Assembly: GCF_051710625.1 (NCBI RefSeq)
Contig: NZ_JBPESN010000010.1
Span: 1 to 54,558 of the forward strand
Source of the DNA: JBPESN01 sp051710625
GTDB lineage: Bacteria > Pseudomonadota > Gammaproteobacteria > Enterobacterales > Enterobacteriaceae
DNA length: 54,558 nucleotides
Reading direction: 5' to 3'
A model generated the notes under the pieces. That model saw only the letters and a program-made list of their open reading frames with translations, had not been told where the DNA came from and did no database searches. Position 1 is the stretch's first letter; each line of letters starts with the position of its first letter. The position numbers and the translations under genes were made by a program. Shown in pieces: positions 1 to 8,458 of this stretch.

Positions 1-315
1 CGCGTGGTAAACCAGCCGGAGTGACGTTCCACAGCGATCAGGGTAGCCACTATACGAGCAGGCAGTTCCGACAGTTGCTGTGGCGTTACCGGTTCAAACA
101 AAGCATGAGTCGGCGGGGTAACTGTTGAGATAACAGGTCTAATGGAGCGCTTCTTCAGAAGTCTGAAAAACGAGTGGATACCGGTAACGGGTTACATAAG
201 CTTCAGCGAAGCAGCTCATGAAATTACCGACTATATCGTGGGATATTACAGCGCACTCAGGCCGCATGAATATAACGGTAGGTTACCACCAAACGAATCA
301 GAAAATAGATACTAG
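1..315 (+). pseudogene. IS3-family transposase (OrfB), C-terminal fragment with stop and frameshift
   Basis: Reading from base 3 gives the C-terminal part of a DDE transposase, including the second catalytic Asp motif FHSDQGSHYTS. Compared with the copy at 53871-54558, one Asn codon is missing near 120, Trp has become a TGA stop at 126-128, and an extra base near 135 shifts the frame. The final 57 codons from about 142 (MERFFRSLKNEW, with the catalytic Glu) to the TAG at 313-315 are read in a different frame. No active product is expected from this copy. Confidence 0.9.
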
Positions 316-356
316 AAAAACGCTAACGCGGTGGCCAGTTTTAGTTGACCACTACA
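1..356 (+). mobile_element. IS3-family insertion sequence, right-end remnant (continues left of the window)
   Basis: The terminal sequence at 331-356, read on the minus strand, starts TGTAGTGGTCAACTAAAACT. The same sequence occurs at 53831 at the edge of a second copy in opposite orientation. The element lies directly against the broken 3' part of cfa, whose homology stops at about 357, so its insertion (perhaps with a later deletion) removed the cfa C-terminus. The left boundary is outside the window. The copy is degenerate compared with the one on the right. Confidence 0.9.
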
Positions 357-1231
357 ATATTCCTAACGGAAGGTAAGCAGCCATTCGGAAAAATATATTT
401 ATTGATCCACGGATCGACATTCATATCGGTTTTATTCGCGCCGATGGTGTGCAACAAAAACAGTCCGTTGGGTTTTGAATTACGGGCAACCACATCAAAA
501 TAGGTAGGGTAATTCTTAGACCCTACGTGCTCAAACAGCCTCACCGACACAATGCGGTCGAATTATAAATTTAGGTCACGATAATCTTGTAGCAAAATAG
601 TGACATCCTGTCCTTCACAGCGCTTTTGCGCCAGTTTTTGCTGTTCGGCCGAAATAATGACGCCATAATGTTCTGCGGCATAATGCGCCAGACCGCCCCA
701 GCCGCAGCCGACGTCAAGAAGCGACATACCGGGCTGTAGTTGCAGTTTCTGGCATATCATCTCCAGTTTGTGTTGTTGGGGCTGCGCCAGATTGTCGGCA
801 TGCGGTCAATAACCGCAGGAATATTGCATATAGGGATCAAGCATCAGCGAGAAAAGGTCATTACCTAAATCATAATGTTCTTTGCCGACAATTCAGGCCC
901 GTTTACGCGATTAAAGATTGGTCAGACGCGCCGCGGCGACGCGCAGGGTATCTTTGAAATGATGGGGGCGCTTATTTTCCAGTCCGCAACGCAAAGCCCG
1001 CTGGAAAAACATATCCAGCCGTTCGCATTCCCACCAGCCATTTATATAACTTTCACCTAAGCCTAGCGAACCGTCCTGTAACACGCGCTTAAAAAAATCC
1101 GGATTATTGACGCGAATATCAAATGGACGCGATTTATTAATCTCAGTGTCGGCCTCAGCGAGTAATTCATGGACGATGCGATACCAAGCGTTATCTTGAA
1201 AGCTCGGGTCTTCAACACACGAGGAACTCAT
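357..1231 (-). pseudogene. cfa: Cyclopropane-fatty-acyl-phospholipid synthase, broken and truncated by an IS
   Basis: Cfa transfers a methylene group from S-adenosylmethionine to unsaturated acyl chains of membrane phospholipids. The N-terminus (ATG at 1231, MSSSCVEDPSF) is open for 106 codons and closely matches E. coli Cfa. Stops then follow in frame near 910, 885 and 805. The SAM-binding segment LLDVGCGWGG is readable at 563-760, a few residues are missing before ISAEQQ, and a frameshift near 555 leads to the last readable piece (HTIGANKTDMNVDPWINKYI). Homology ends abruptly at the IS border around 357, and the last quarter of the protein is absent. Membrane cyclopropanation is predicted lost unless another copy exists. 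Confidence 0.93.
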
Positions 1232-1709
1232 AGCTTCTCCATCACCTTTCTTCTGAAAATACCTCGTCAGGAAGAGGCAGGCGCTGCCTGCGAGCTTTTA
1301 TAAGAATCCACGGTATGCCGTGGTGTCTGATACGACAAAATTAACAGAGGAATAGAAACTCAGAATGGCTGTCAAACCGGTTGCTTTGCCCGAAAGAAAC
1401 AGGCATGAGTAAACATCATGTCCCTAAAGAAAATGAATAAAAAACTCGTTATAATTGTTAACATAATTGAGTATAAGCCTGCATCCGGCTTTAGACAACT
1501 CTAAAAAAAGGATTAGGGATAAGAGTTTAAATCAATGATAACTATGAGAAATAGTCACCCTTCACAAAAAGTTTATTAGCCAAAAAAGTTATTATTCACG
1601 CATGCGGTAAGGAGACTATCCCTCGCGGCAAGCACCGCATAAAACGTCGGGCGCAAGCCAGGCGGCCCCGCCGTGCACGAGGGCCTGCCGTCAATGATGA
1701 GGGCGGGAA
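1232..1709. other. Non-coding stretch between cfa and purR remnants
   Basis: No convincing gene is visible here. E. coli has ydhC and ydhB at this position, and I recognise no trace of either. The part next to cfa should hold its former promoter. A short hairpin (AGGCAG/CTGCCT around 1273-1287) sits just upstream of cfa. 1400-1610 is AT-rich. Confidence 0.5.
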
Positions 1710-2730
1710 CTAGCGGGAGCGGTAAGGGCCGTCGGCCACCGAGCTTCTCTCTATTAGCGTCGGGTGGACTTCAATCGTCTGCGCGCCCTCCCGCTTGCCG
1801 ATAATTTTATCCAGCAGCATGGTGAGCGCGGATTTACCTAATACCGCTTTGGGTTGATCGACGGTGGTGAGCGCCGGGCTGAAATAACGTGAGTGGCTGA
1901 CGTTATCGTAGCCTATTAACGAAATGTCTTGCGGTACCTGCAACCCTTGCTCGTGAATCGCACACAGGGCGCCCATGGCTATTTCGTCGCCGCCGCAAAA
2001 TATTGCGCTGGGGCGGTGACGTTGAGCCAGAATATGCTGCATGGCGCGATAACCGGAAGCCGGCTCTAAATCACCCTGGACAATCCATGACGCGTTAGGG
2101 GTGATCCCGGCTTCGTTTAAGGAATGGAGATAGCCGCGGTGGCGGCCGCCGCCGGTGTTACGCGCAAGTTGGCTGGGAATGGCGTCGATATCCCGGTGCC
2201 CGCGATCGAGCAAATAGTGGGTAGCCATATAGCCGCCGGCAAAAACATTATCGATGATAATATCGGTAAAATCTCCCCGCACCTCACTTCAATCCATGAC
2301 GACCATAGGAATGTGGCGATATTCTTCCAGCAGCGACAACAGCGCTTCGGGATATTCAGCGGACATCACCAGTAGACCGTCGCCGCGCTTTTGCGCCAGC
2401 ATTTGCAGATAAACTTACTGTTTTGAGGCTTCGTTATGGGAGTTGCACAGAATAAGGGTATGGCCTCTGGCCAAAGCACTGGTGTTCGATGGATTCGATT
2501 ATCTCGGCAAAGTAGGGGGCTTCGCTGGTGCTGGCCAGCAGGCCGATGGATTTGGTGCGGTTGATCTTCAAACTGCGCGCCCCCGCACTGGGGGAGTAGC
2601 TGAGCTGTTTTATGGCGTCCCAGAGGGCGCGTTTGGTTTCCGGCGTCACAAAGCGGGTTTTGTTGATCACATGCGAAACCGTGGTTGATGGTACCCCCGC
2701 GCGTTTGGCTACGTCTTTAATGATTGCCAT
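1710..2730 (-). pseudogene. purR: Purine repressor PurR, broken
   Basis: PurR is the LacI-family repressor of purine biosynthesis, with hypoxanthine and guanine as corepressors. The start at 2730 gives MAIIKDVAKRAG and a well-conserved LacI-type helix-turn-helix (TTVSHVINKTRFV) for about 90 codons. A frameshift near 2440 follows, then an in-frame TAA near 2416 (Q-stop-VYLQ) and a TGA in place of Trp near 2296 (VVMD-stop). The ligand-binding domain from 2282 to the stop at 1710 is otherwise open and closely resembles E. coli PurR (SLIGYDNV, VEVHP-like end). At least three lesions mean no functional repressor; pur genes elsewhere should be constitutive with respect to PurR. Confidence 0.93.
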
Positions 2731-2774
2731 GTCTAAACTACTCCTGAATCCCCCGGCAACAGGGTATAATGCTA

Positions 2775-2790
2775 ATTGAATCGTTTGCCT
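2775..2790 (-). promoter_or_regulatory. Possible PurR operator upstream of purR
   Basis: Read on the minus strand the site is AGGCAAACGATTCAAT, close to the pur-box consensus ACGCAAACGTTTTCNT. It lies 45-60 bp upstream of the purR start, as expected for autoregulation known in E. coli. With purR itself broken, the site is probably a relic. Confidence 0.45.
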
Positions 2791-2949
2791 GCCAATGAAA
2801 AGAAATTTTCCTCGATTTGTCGATAAAGTGAAAGCATTATATGCGCTTGCACGCCGGGGGACATGCTTTTTGGCCGCAGATATAGCAAGATGAAGGTCGG
2901 AGAAATATGAGGTCAACCACCTGACGCCATAGCGTCAAAAGGAAATAGC

Positions 2950-3039
2950 ATGAGCCGCGATTTTGCTTTGTCGTTAATGACTACCGTCTTCTCGCTGTTG
3001 GTCATTGTGATTTTCAGCTTCACCGCCGTATTGAATTGA
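2950..3039 (+). CDS. ynhF: YnhF-like 29-residue membrane peptide
   Basis: A 30-codon frame, ATG at 2950 to TGA at 3037-3039, encodes MSRDFALSLMTT followed by a single hydrophobic helix (about residues 10-28) ending in AVLN. Length, the N-terminal MS-D--SL-TT pattern and the hydrophobic profile match E. coli YnhF (29 residues), an inner-membrane small protein of unknown function. It has a good ribosome-binding site (AAAAGGAA, 2937-2944). As in E. coli it is divergent from purR. It is intact although both neighbours are broken. E. coli sodB and ydhP, expected next, are absent. Confidence 0.85.
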   Translation: MSRDFALSLMTTVFSLLVIVIFSFTAVLN

Positions 3040-3044
3040 TGGTG

Positions 3045-3875
3045 CAAGCGGGCGGTCCGGCGTTGTACCGGGCTTTGCCCCGGCGTTAAAAGGAGCTCTC
3101 ACGCACTTTTTTATTGCCGCAGACGGACGACATTGTCGGGTCGTCGGTGTGCAAGGCAGGGGGAAGACAAGACCGATAGGCGGCGATGGCGCAGGCGAGA
3201 GATAACGGCGCTGCGTCCCGCAGATGATACATTTCATTGGCAGTGCGCGGCAGCGGCACCCGGATCAAATCCTTATAGGCGTAATAAATCAGGCCGCTAC
3301 AGTCAAAATCGGTCGTCGGCAATTTACCGCCCCAGCGATAAGGCTTACTCACCTGCGACATCAATTTCGCCATCGCCGTCAATTTGGCGGGCTGGTAGTG
3401 CACCTTGTGGCTTTCGCTCATGCGTAAGGGTTCCCCGTTTGCCGCAATAGCGTCGGTCTGAACACGTACGTCGCCGCGATGACGGCCGCAGCGTTTTTCC
3501 GCCCCCGTCCGGGCAGCCAGGCTATGCGCGGCGCGCGCGCTTTCTCGAGGGTGGCGCGAGGCGGTGGTTTTACTTCCCCCCCCCCCCCTTTGGCGGTTTT
3601 GGTCGTGACGGCGGTGGTCTTTACCGTAAGGGCGCGCGGACCTGCGGCGGCTTTTTTATCGGCATGCGGCGCAGTGGTGGCGGTTTTTACGGGGGGCGTG
3701 TAACGGCGGGCGATTTAGCGGCCACGGCCTTGCGCTTGCGGCGGTCATCGGTTTTGGCCGCACTGGGCTGGGATTTGCGTTGACCGGCATTCACTCCCGC
3801 ATTTGGCGCGGCGTGCGCGAGATTGAGAAAGAACTGGGTAAACAGCAGCACAAAAAGCGTAAAGCATAGACACAT
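3045..3875 (-). pseudogene. mepH: Murein DD-endopeptidase MepH (YdhO, NlpC/P60), broken
   Basis: MepH cleaves D-Ala-mDAP cross-links in peptidoglycan. The N-terminus at 3875 has a hydrophobic signal peptide (cleavage near AHA-AP) and a Lys/Ala/Thr-rich linker. The NlpC/P60 core is readable in another frame at 3420-3200: KPYRWGG and the catalytic-Cys motif FDCSGLIYYAYKDL are conserved, as is PRTANEMYHLRDAAP. The downstream catalytic His region is scrambled by further indels. A run of 13 C (13 G on the coding strand) at 3576-3588 lies between the linker and the core, a likely slippage site. The exact 3' end is uncertain. Confidence 0.88.
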
Positions 3876-4267
3876 GATAAACGCTATTCTCTGTGGCTCA
3901 AAGTCGGGTGGGAGAATGACGACTCCGCTGAGTTTAAGCTATTTGTGGGCCTATTGCATCCGTATTTTCATACAGATTGTGAATAAACGTGAATAAAAGC
4001 TTATTTGCCGGGTTTTTGCGCGGCGGGTGCCGTAAAAATCAACGCTTTTACAACTCGTTAACTACCCTAGACCCAAAATGGCTCCCTGGCAAGGTCAAAC
4101 TGACAGAGTAGCGCAGCAGGCGCCCCCCGGGCAGGCCGAAGGCGCCAGGCGCGGTAAATCTAAAAAAAGCATTTAAATGTTCCCACGGGAATCGTTAGAA
4201 TAGTGAATTACGTCAGATACGATGCACGATAAATAAAAGCCAGCCACTGGCTTAAGGAAGCGAGACA
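3876..4267. other. Non-coding stretch upstream of grxD
   Basis: No gene is seen. It should carry the grxD promoter. In E. coli mepH and grxD are also adjacent and divergent in this orientation. The ribosome-binding site AAGGAAG at 4255-4261 belongs to grxD. Confidence 0.5.
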
Positions 4268-4618
4268 ATGACTATAACTATCGAAAAAATTCAGCAACAG
4301 ATCGCCGAGAATCCGATTCTCCTGTATATGAAAGGCTCGCCAAAATTACCGGGCTGTGGTTTTTCCGCCCAAGCGGTACAGGCGCTGTCCGCCTGCGGCG
4401 AGCGTTTCGCCTATGTTGATGTGCTGACCAATCCGGATATCCGCGCGGAACTGCCGAAATTTGCCAACTGGCCGACTTTTCCCCAGTTATGGGTGGATGG
4501 CGAGCTCATCGGCGGCTGCGACATCATTATTGAGATGTATCAGCGCGGCGAACTGCAGCCGCTTATCAAGGATACCGCGATAAAATACAATTTACAAACC
4601 GGTAGCGCGCAGCAATAA
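4268..4618 (+). CDS. grxD: Monothiol glutaredoxin Grx4
   Basis: The 116-residue protein is nearly identical to E. coli Grx4 (115 residues) over its whole length. It contains the monothiol CGFS active site (PGCGFSAQAVQAL), the glutathione-binding WPTFPQLWVDGELIGG segment and the usual thioredoxin fold. Known members of the family carry a glutathione-ligated [2Fe-2S] cluster and act with BolA proteins in Fe-S trafficking in the cytoplasm. The ATG at 4268 has AAGGAAGCGAGACA upstream. Intact, with a strong terminator downstream. Confidence 0.97.
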   Translation: MTITIEKIQQQIAENPILLYMKGSPKLPGCGFSAQAVQALSACGERFAYVDVLTNPDIRAELPKFANWPTFPQLWVDGELIGGCDIIIEMYQRGELQPLIKDTAIKYNLQTGSAQQ

Positions 4619-4709
4619 GAGACCACGGCAGACCGAAAAATTGCTTAGACCGCGTTCCGCTTGCGCGATTGGGGTGTAGCGAACGCGGTACAGATTTTTT
4701 AACCGCTGC

Positions 4710-4745
4710 AAAAAGGCCATCCGAGGCGTCGGGTGGCCTTTTTTT
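4710..4745. terminator. Bidirectional terminator between grxD and rnt
   Basis: The hairpin AAAAAGGCCATCCGA-loop-TCGGGTGGCCTTTTTTT has a long stem with a single G/T wobble. It is flanked by A and T tracts, so it can end both convergent transcripts. Confidence 0.9.
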
Positions 4746-4771
4746 GCGCGTAACGCCGCCGAGCTTAAGCT

Positions 4772-5476
4772 TTATAAATCGAGAGTCGGGTTGGCGCGAT
4801 CCTGTGCGGCGACCGCCTCTTCTTCGGCATCGCCCGGTGCGGGTATTGCAACCGGCCAGCCGCCGAGACGTTTCCAGCGGTTGACCAATTCACAAAACAG
4901 CGTCGCGGTACGTTCGGTGTCGTACAGCGCAGAATGCGCTTCACCGCTGTCAAAAGCGATGCCTGCCGCGGCGCAGGCTTTGGCCAGCACGGTCTGGCCG
5001 ACCACCAGGCCGCTCAGCGCCGCCGTATCAAAGGTAGCGAAGGGATGGAAAGGGTTGCGTTTTAAACCGGCGCGTGAGGCTGCGGCCATCAAAAAGCCAT
5101 GGTCGAAAGCGGCGTTGTGGGCGACGATGATGGCGCGGTTGCAATCTTGATCTTTAATCCCCTTACGCACCGTTTTAAAAATTTCATGCAGGGTCTCATA
5201 CTCGCCAACCGCGCCGCGGAGAGGGTTGTGCGGATCAATACCGTTAAAGGCCAGCGCTTCCGGCTGCAGCAGCGCGCCGGGAAAGGGATCGACATGGAAA
5301 TGCAGGGTGGAGTCCGCCTGCAACCAGCCATCGTCATCCATCTTCAAGGTTACGGCGGCGATTTCCAGCAGGGCATCGGTCGCGGCGTTAAAGCCTGCGG
5401 TTTCCACATCAATGACAACGGGATAAAAGCCACGAAAGCGGGCGCGGAGGGTAGTCAAATCGTCTTGTTCAGCCAT
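4772..5476 (-). CDS. rnt: Ribonuclease T
   Basis: A DEDD-family 3'-5' exoribonuclease that trims tRNA, 5S and 23S rRNA 3' ends. The 234-residue protein is intact. It shows the ExoI motif VVIDVETAG, the ExoII region HNAAFDHGFL and the ExoIII region HSALYDTERTA (DEDDh type), plus RNase T-specific KRNPFHPFATFDTAAL. The C-terminus is about 15-20 residues longer than the E. coli protein (215). The start at 5476 (MAEQDDLTTLRARFRGF) aligns with the E. coli start. The large helicase gene lhr, downstream of rnt in E. coli, is missing. Confidence 0.97.
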   Translation of the reverse strand: MAEQDDLTTLRARFRGFYPVVIDVETAGFNAATDALLEIAAVTLKMDDDGWLQADSTLHFHVDPFPGALLQPEALAFNGIDPHNPLRGAVGEYETLHEIFKTVRKGIKDQDCNRAIIVAHNAAFDHGFLMAAASRAGLKRNPFHPFATFDTAALSGLVVGQTVLAKACAAAGIAFDSGEAHSALYDTERTATLFCELVNRWKRLGGWPVAIPAPGDAEEEAVAAQDRANPTLDL

Positions 5477-5605
5477 GCCTGTTTTTATGTTCAGTGAATT
5501 TAGCCGCCATTATGGCAAATTTTGGTACGTCTTGCATGGCGAGTTATGCAGCCGGGGCGGGAAGAACGGGCCGTGAACCCTGAGGTTCCGGCCGTGCTGA
5601 CAAGG

Positions 5606-5870
5606 TTAATTGCCGACGCCTTGACCAGCGTGTTTGTTCTCAATCAGTTCAATTTTGTACTCGTCTGGATCCTCGATGAAGGCAATAATGGTGCTACCGC
5701 CTTTGACCGGCCCGGCTTCGCGGGTAACTTTGCCCCCCGGCCTGGCGAATGCGTTCGCAGGCGGCGGCCGCATTGTCTACCCCCAAAGCGATATGGCCAT
5801 ACGTGCTGCCTAAGTCGTAACTGTCCACGCCCCAGTTATAGGTCAGCTCAATAACCGCCCCTTCGCACAG
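5606..5870 (-). pseudogene. gloA: Glyoxalase I, 5'-truncated and frameshifted
   Basis: GloA isomerises the methylglyoxal-glutathione hemithioacetal. Only the C-terminal two thirds is present: AVIELTYNWGVDSYDLG and YGHIALGVDNAAAACERIRQAGG in one frame, then, after a base change in a G run near 5743, KVTREAGPVKGGSTIIAF and IELIENKHAGQGVGN to the TAA at 5606-5608. The metal-ligand His in YGHIAL and the Glu in IEL remain, but the N-terminal half is deleted. Confidence 0.9.
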
Positions 5871-5947
5871 AATGTCGACCCGCTGGGTAAAAAATAACTT
5901 GCCAGCAGGGAAAATGCCGTCTGCAATTTAGATGCAGAGGAGGTATT

Positions 5948-6196
5948 GTGGCGGAGCAACTTGAATTTTTCAGCCTGCCCAATCCCTGCAGCGGGGTATG
6001 CCAATCGGATGCTCGGGGCTATTGCCGCGGTTGCCTGCGCAGCCGGGACGAACGTTTTCAATGGGGCGGGATGAACGACAGTCAAAAACGTGAAGTGCTG
6101 CGGCTTTGTCACTAGCGCTACCTGCGGCTGCGCCGTCCCCCCGCCGCCTGGCGTGACGCTTTGCCGGACGAGCCTGAACAGCCCTCGCTGTTTTAA
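5948..6196 (+). pseudogene. ydhL: DUF1289 protein YdhL with an in-frame amber stop
   Basis: The reading frame from GTG at 5948 (VAEQLEFFSLPNPC) to TAA at 6194-6196 (DEPEQPSLF) matches the 79-residue E. coli YdhL from end to end. The cysteine pattern PC--VC-SD--G-C-GC is conserved, which suggests metal binding, though the function is unknown. The single lesion is TAG at 6113-6115 after LRLCH, where E. coli has Gln (CAG to TAG). The remaining 26 codons are open. A 55-residue product containing all the cysteines could still be made. Confidence 0.88.
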
Positions 6197-7096
6197 CCAC
6201 CGCGCTGCCGGGCAGCGGCACGCGCGACGGCAACGTCCCTGGACGTTGCTGCGCGGCAAGTCCGGCGCATTTTTGAGCTTGTGGTTAAGTTTCCCGTCGC
6301 CATCAGGTATAGCATAACCCGCGGCGGGCCCTCTTTTGCGAGGGCCGCCAACGGAGGCGTTGTCGGCCGGTGGCGCTGGCTCTGATCGGGCGTCTGGCGT
6401 TGTAAAACGACCGTCCGCGATGTCCGGATAAAGAAAGGGGATTAACCTCTGATTATCCCCGTCCGAAATAAAACCTAACGCGAAAGGATAATAAATAGCT
6501 TTCAGCCCGGCGCGCTATGGATAATCCTTCCTCGTCGGGCGACAATAGCCAGCGGGAAGAGTATTTTTCTGAAGAGAGAAAACATTTTAACGGCGAGGAA
6601 ATAACGTCAGAATTTGGTGATAATTAGCTAAAAATTAGCCACGAAACTGTGGTTCTTTCTCCATAATAATTTCTAATGTATTAAGTAGTTATTTATGTAT
6701 GTAAATTACAATGTGCTACTAAATACATGAAATACTGATATTTGTTATATTTTCATTTAACTTAAATTAACAATAAACTACGTATGTGGTAATAATAGTG
6801 TTACAGTTATAAATAAACTGTCCGGCCTGTCAGCGTGGAAACTGACTGCGTTGGCTTCTGCAGGGAGCCCCTTGTCTGCCAGCGTGTTTAAACCACAAGG
6901 GAATCAGTGGGGGCAGAAGGCCGCGTTTCCCGGCGCGATCGGGAGTGTTCGTCGCAAACGGCGCGGGTGCGCGACGTCCAAACTTTATTAAGGAAGAATA
7001 TGCCGCTTACATCGATCTCTACATAATGCTTAGGTTATGGGTATATATATTTGTAATTTGCTCATCCACCCATTAGGATGGGTGGGGGGAATCCAG
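6197..7096. other. Long non-coding stretch between ydhL and slyA
   Basis: About 900 bp without a recognisable gene. E. coli has ydhF, sodC and ydhKJI here; I see no trace of them. A GC-rich inverted repeat (GGGCCCTC/GAGGGCC) lies near 6326-6345. A 36-codon open frame with a highly charged product (6517-6627, MDNPSSSGDNSQREEYF) has no family I recognise. 6620-6830 is strongly AT-rich, unlike its surroundings. The right part should contain the slyA promoter. Confidence 0.5.
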
Positions 7097-7108
7097 GGAG
7101 CAAGCTTA
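7097..7108 (+). promoter_or_regulatory. SlyA box in the slyA leader
   Basis: The sequence GGAGCAAGCTTA shares the AGCAAGCT core of the SlyA consensus TTAGCAAGCTAA. It lies about 30 bp upstream of the start codon, where an autoregulatory site would be expected. A CTTAATCAGCTTAATT direct repeat follows it. Confidence 0.4.
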
Positions 7109-7134
7109 ATCAGCTTAATTATAAGGAGAGAGAT

Positions 7135-7569
7135 TTGGAATCGCCATTAGGATCAGATTTGGCGCGACTTGTTCGAGTATGGCGCGCTTTAATTGACCAC
7201 CGTTTAAAGCCTTTAGAACTCACACAGACGCATTGGATCACTTTACATAATATTTGCCAGTTGCCGCCGGAGCAGTCCCAGATTCAATTGGCGAAGGCTA
7301 TCGGCATCGAACAGCCCTCGTTGGTGCGAACGCTGGATCAGCTCGAAGAAAAAGGGCTTATCACTCGGCATACCTGCGCCAATGACCGCCGGGCGAAGCG
7401 GATCAAACTGACCGAATCTGCTGAACCTATTATCAAAGAAGTGAACGATGTTATCGACAGCACCCGAGATGAAATTCTTAATGGCATTAGCCAGGAGGAG
7501 ATTCAGTTGCTGAGCAATATGATTGCCAAACTGGAAAAGAATATTCTGGAGCTTTATAACAAGTCTTAA
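7135..7569 (+). CDS. slyA: MarR-family transcriptional regulator SlyA
   Basis: A 144-residue winged-helix regulator. The protein is nearly identical to enterobacterial SlyA (LESPLGSDLARLVR, ELTQTHWITLHNI, recognition-helix region IGIEQPSLVRTLDQLEEKGLI, wing DRRAKRIKLTE). The family usually counteracts H-NS silencing and is modulated by small aromatic carboxylates. I chose the rare TTG at 7135 as start because AAGGAG (7123-7128) is well spaced from it and homology begins there. An ATG further upstream at 7078 would add 19 unconserved residues. Intact. Confidence 0.95.
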   Translation: MESPLGSDLARLVRVWRALIDHRLKPLELTQTHWITLHNICQLPPEQSQIQLAKAIGIEQPSLVRTLDQLEEKGLITRHTCANDRRAKRIKLTESAEPIIKEVNDVIDSTRDEILNGISQEEIQLLSNMIAKLEKNILELYNKS

Positions 7570-7598
7570 AGCGTTACGTCCACGGCACTGACGTGAGC

Positions 7599-7626
7599 AA
7601 AAAACCGGCCCTGGGGCCGGTTTTTT
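7599..7626. terminator. Bidirectional terminator between slyA and slyB
   Basis: A perfect 12-bp stem, AAAAAACCGGCC-CTGG-GGCCGGTTTTTT. It serves both converging genes. Confidence 0.95.
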
Positions 7627-7664
7627 GTGGCGCGCAAACAGTGCGGTTGCGCGTAAGCAGGGGG

Positions 7665-8132
7665 TTAGCGCGGGGATACGGTGATAGTGCGGCCATTGCT
7701 GGCAAGCGCAATGCGCTGTCCGACGCTGAAACGGGTATTGCCCTGTTTCTGTACGACCATGATGGTGTTACCGTCATCTTTACGTACTTCAAGCTCCACG
7801 CCCTGAGTCCGGTTCACCGCACCCTCGACGCTTGAGCCCGCCACGCCGCCCGCCACGGCGCCCGCCGCGGTTGCCAGGCTGCGGCCGCTGCCGCCCCCGA
7901 CCGTATTCCCCAGGAATCCGCCCAGCACTGCGCCGCCGATAGCGCCAATGACGTTGGAGTTTTCACCGCCCTGAATTTGTACCGGGCGAACCCCTACCAA
8001 AGTGCCGTACGTCACGCTTTGAACCTGTTTAGCCTCCGAGGCGGGATGAACATCGCCGGACAGCGTGCTATTGTTGGCGCATCCCGCCACTGTCATACTG
8101 GCGAGGGCCGCCACGATCAAACGTTTCATCAT
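7665..8132 (-). CDS. slyB: Outer-membrane lipoprotein SlyB
   Basis: 155 residues, the same length as E. coli SlyB and highly similar. The signal peptide ends in a lipobox (VAGC, Cys18). The central Gly/Ala-rich segment (IGAIGGAVLGGFLGNTVGG, then AAGAVAGGVAG) is the Gly-zipper type region of the family. The C-terminal domain has VELEVRKDDGNTIMVVQKQ. SlyB is a PhoP-regulated lipoprotein that stabilises outer-membrane proteins under envelope stress. Convergent with slyA, as in E. coli. Confidence 0.96.
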   Translation of the reverse strand: MMKRLIVAALASMTVAGCANNSTLSGDVHPASEAKQVQSVTYGTLVGVRPVQIQGGENSNVIGAIGGAVLGGFLGNTVGGGSGRSLATAAGAVAGGVAGSSVEGAVNRTQGVELEVRKDDGNTIMVVQKQGNTRFSVGQRIALASNGRTITVSPR

Positions 8133-8458
8133 AAAAAACTCCAGTTAACATGCCGTTTTGCGCGGCAATCCCGGACAGAAGCGGATAAACGGTAAAAACT
8201 TCGTGAGCCGGTGTAGGGAATCGAAGTGCCTTGTAACGCGCAGAGACTACAGACAATTATATTGAAAAAAAGATAAACTGCGAATAAACGAATTAAGATA
8301 GCTAGATAATTAAATGGTAACAATACTAAGTTTAAATTGCATCATTGCTGAATGCGTAATAATCTAAAATATTGTGTGAATTTTCATGGTCTCCTGCCGT
8401 AAAGCTGGGTAAGTTACCCTTATTAAGTCATATTCCTGCACGAGGGAGAGGGAGTGAA

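Noticed and set aside
6400..6425. Possible third Ter site (GTTGTAAAACGAC)
   Set aside because: Only the GTTGTAA core agrees; the ATG before it and the ACTAA after it are missing.
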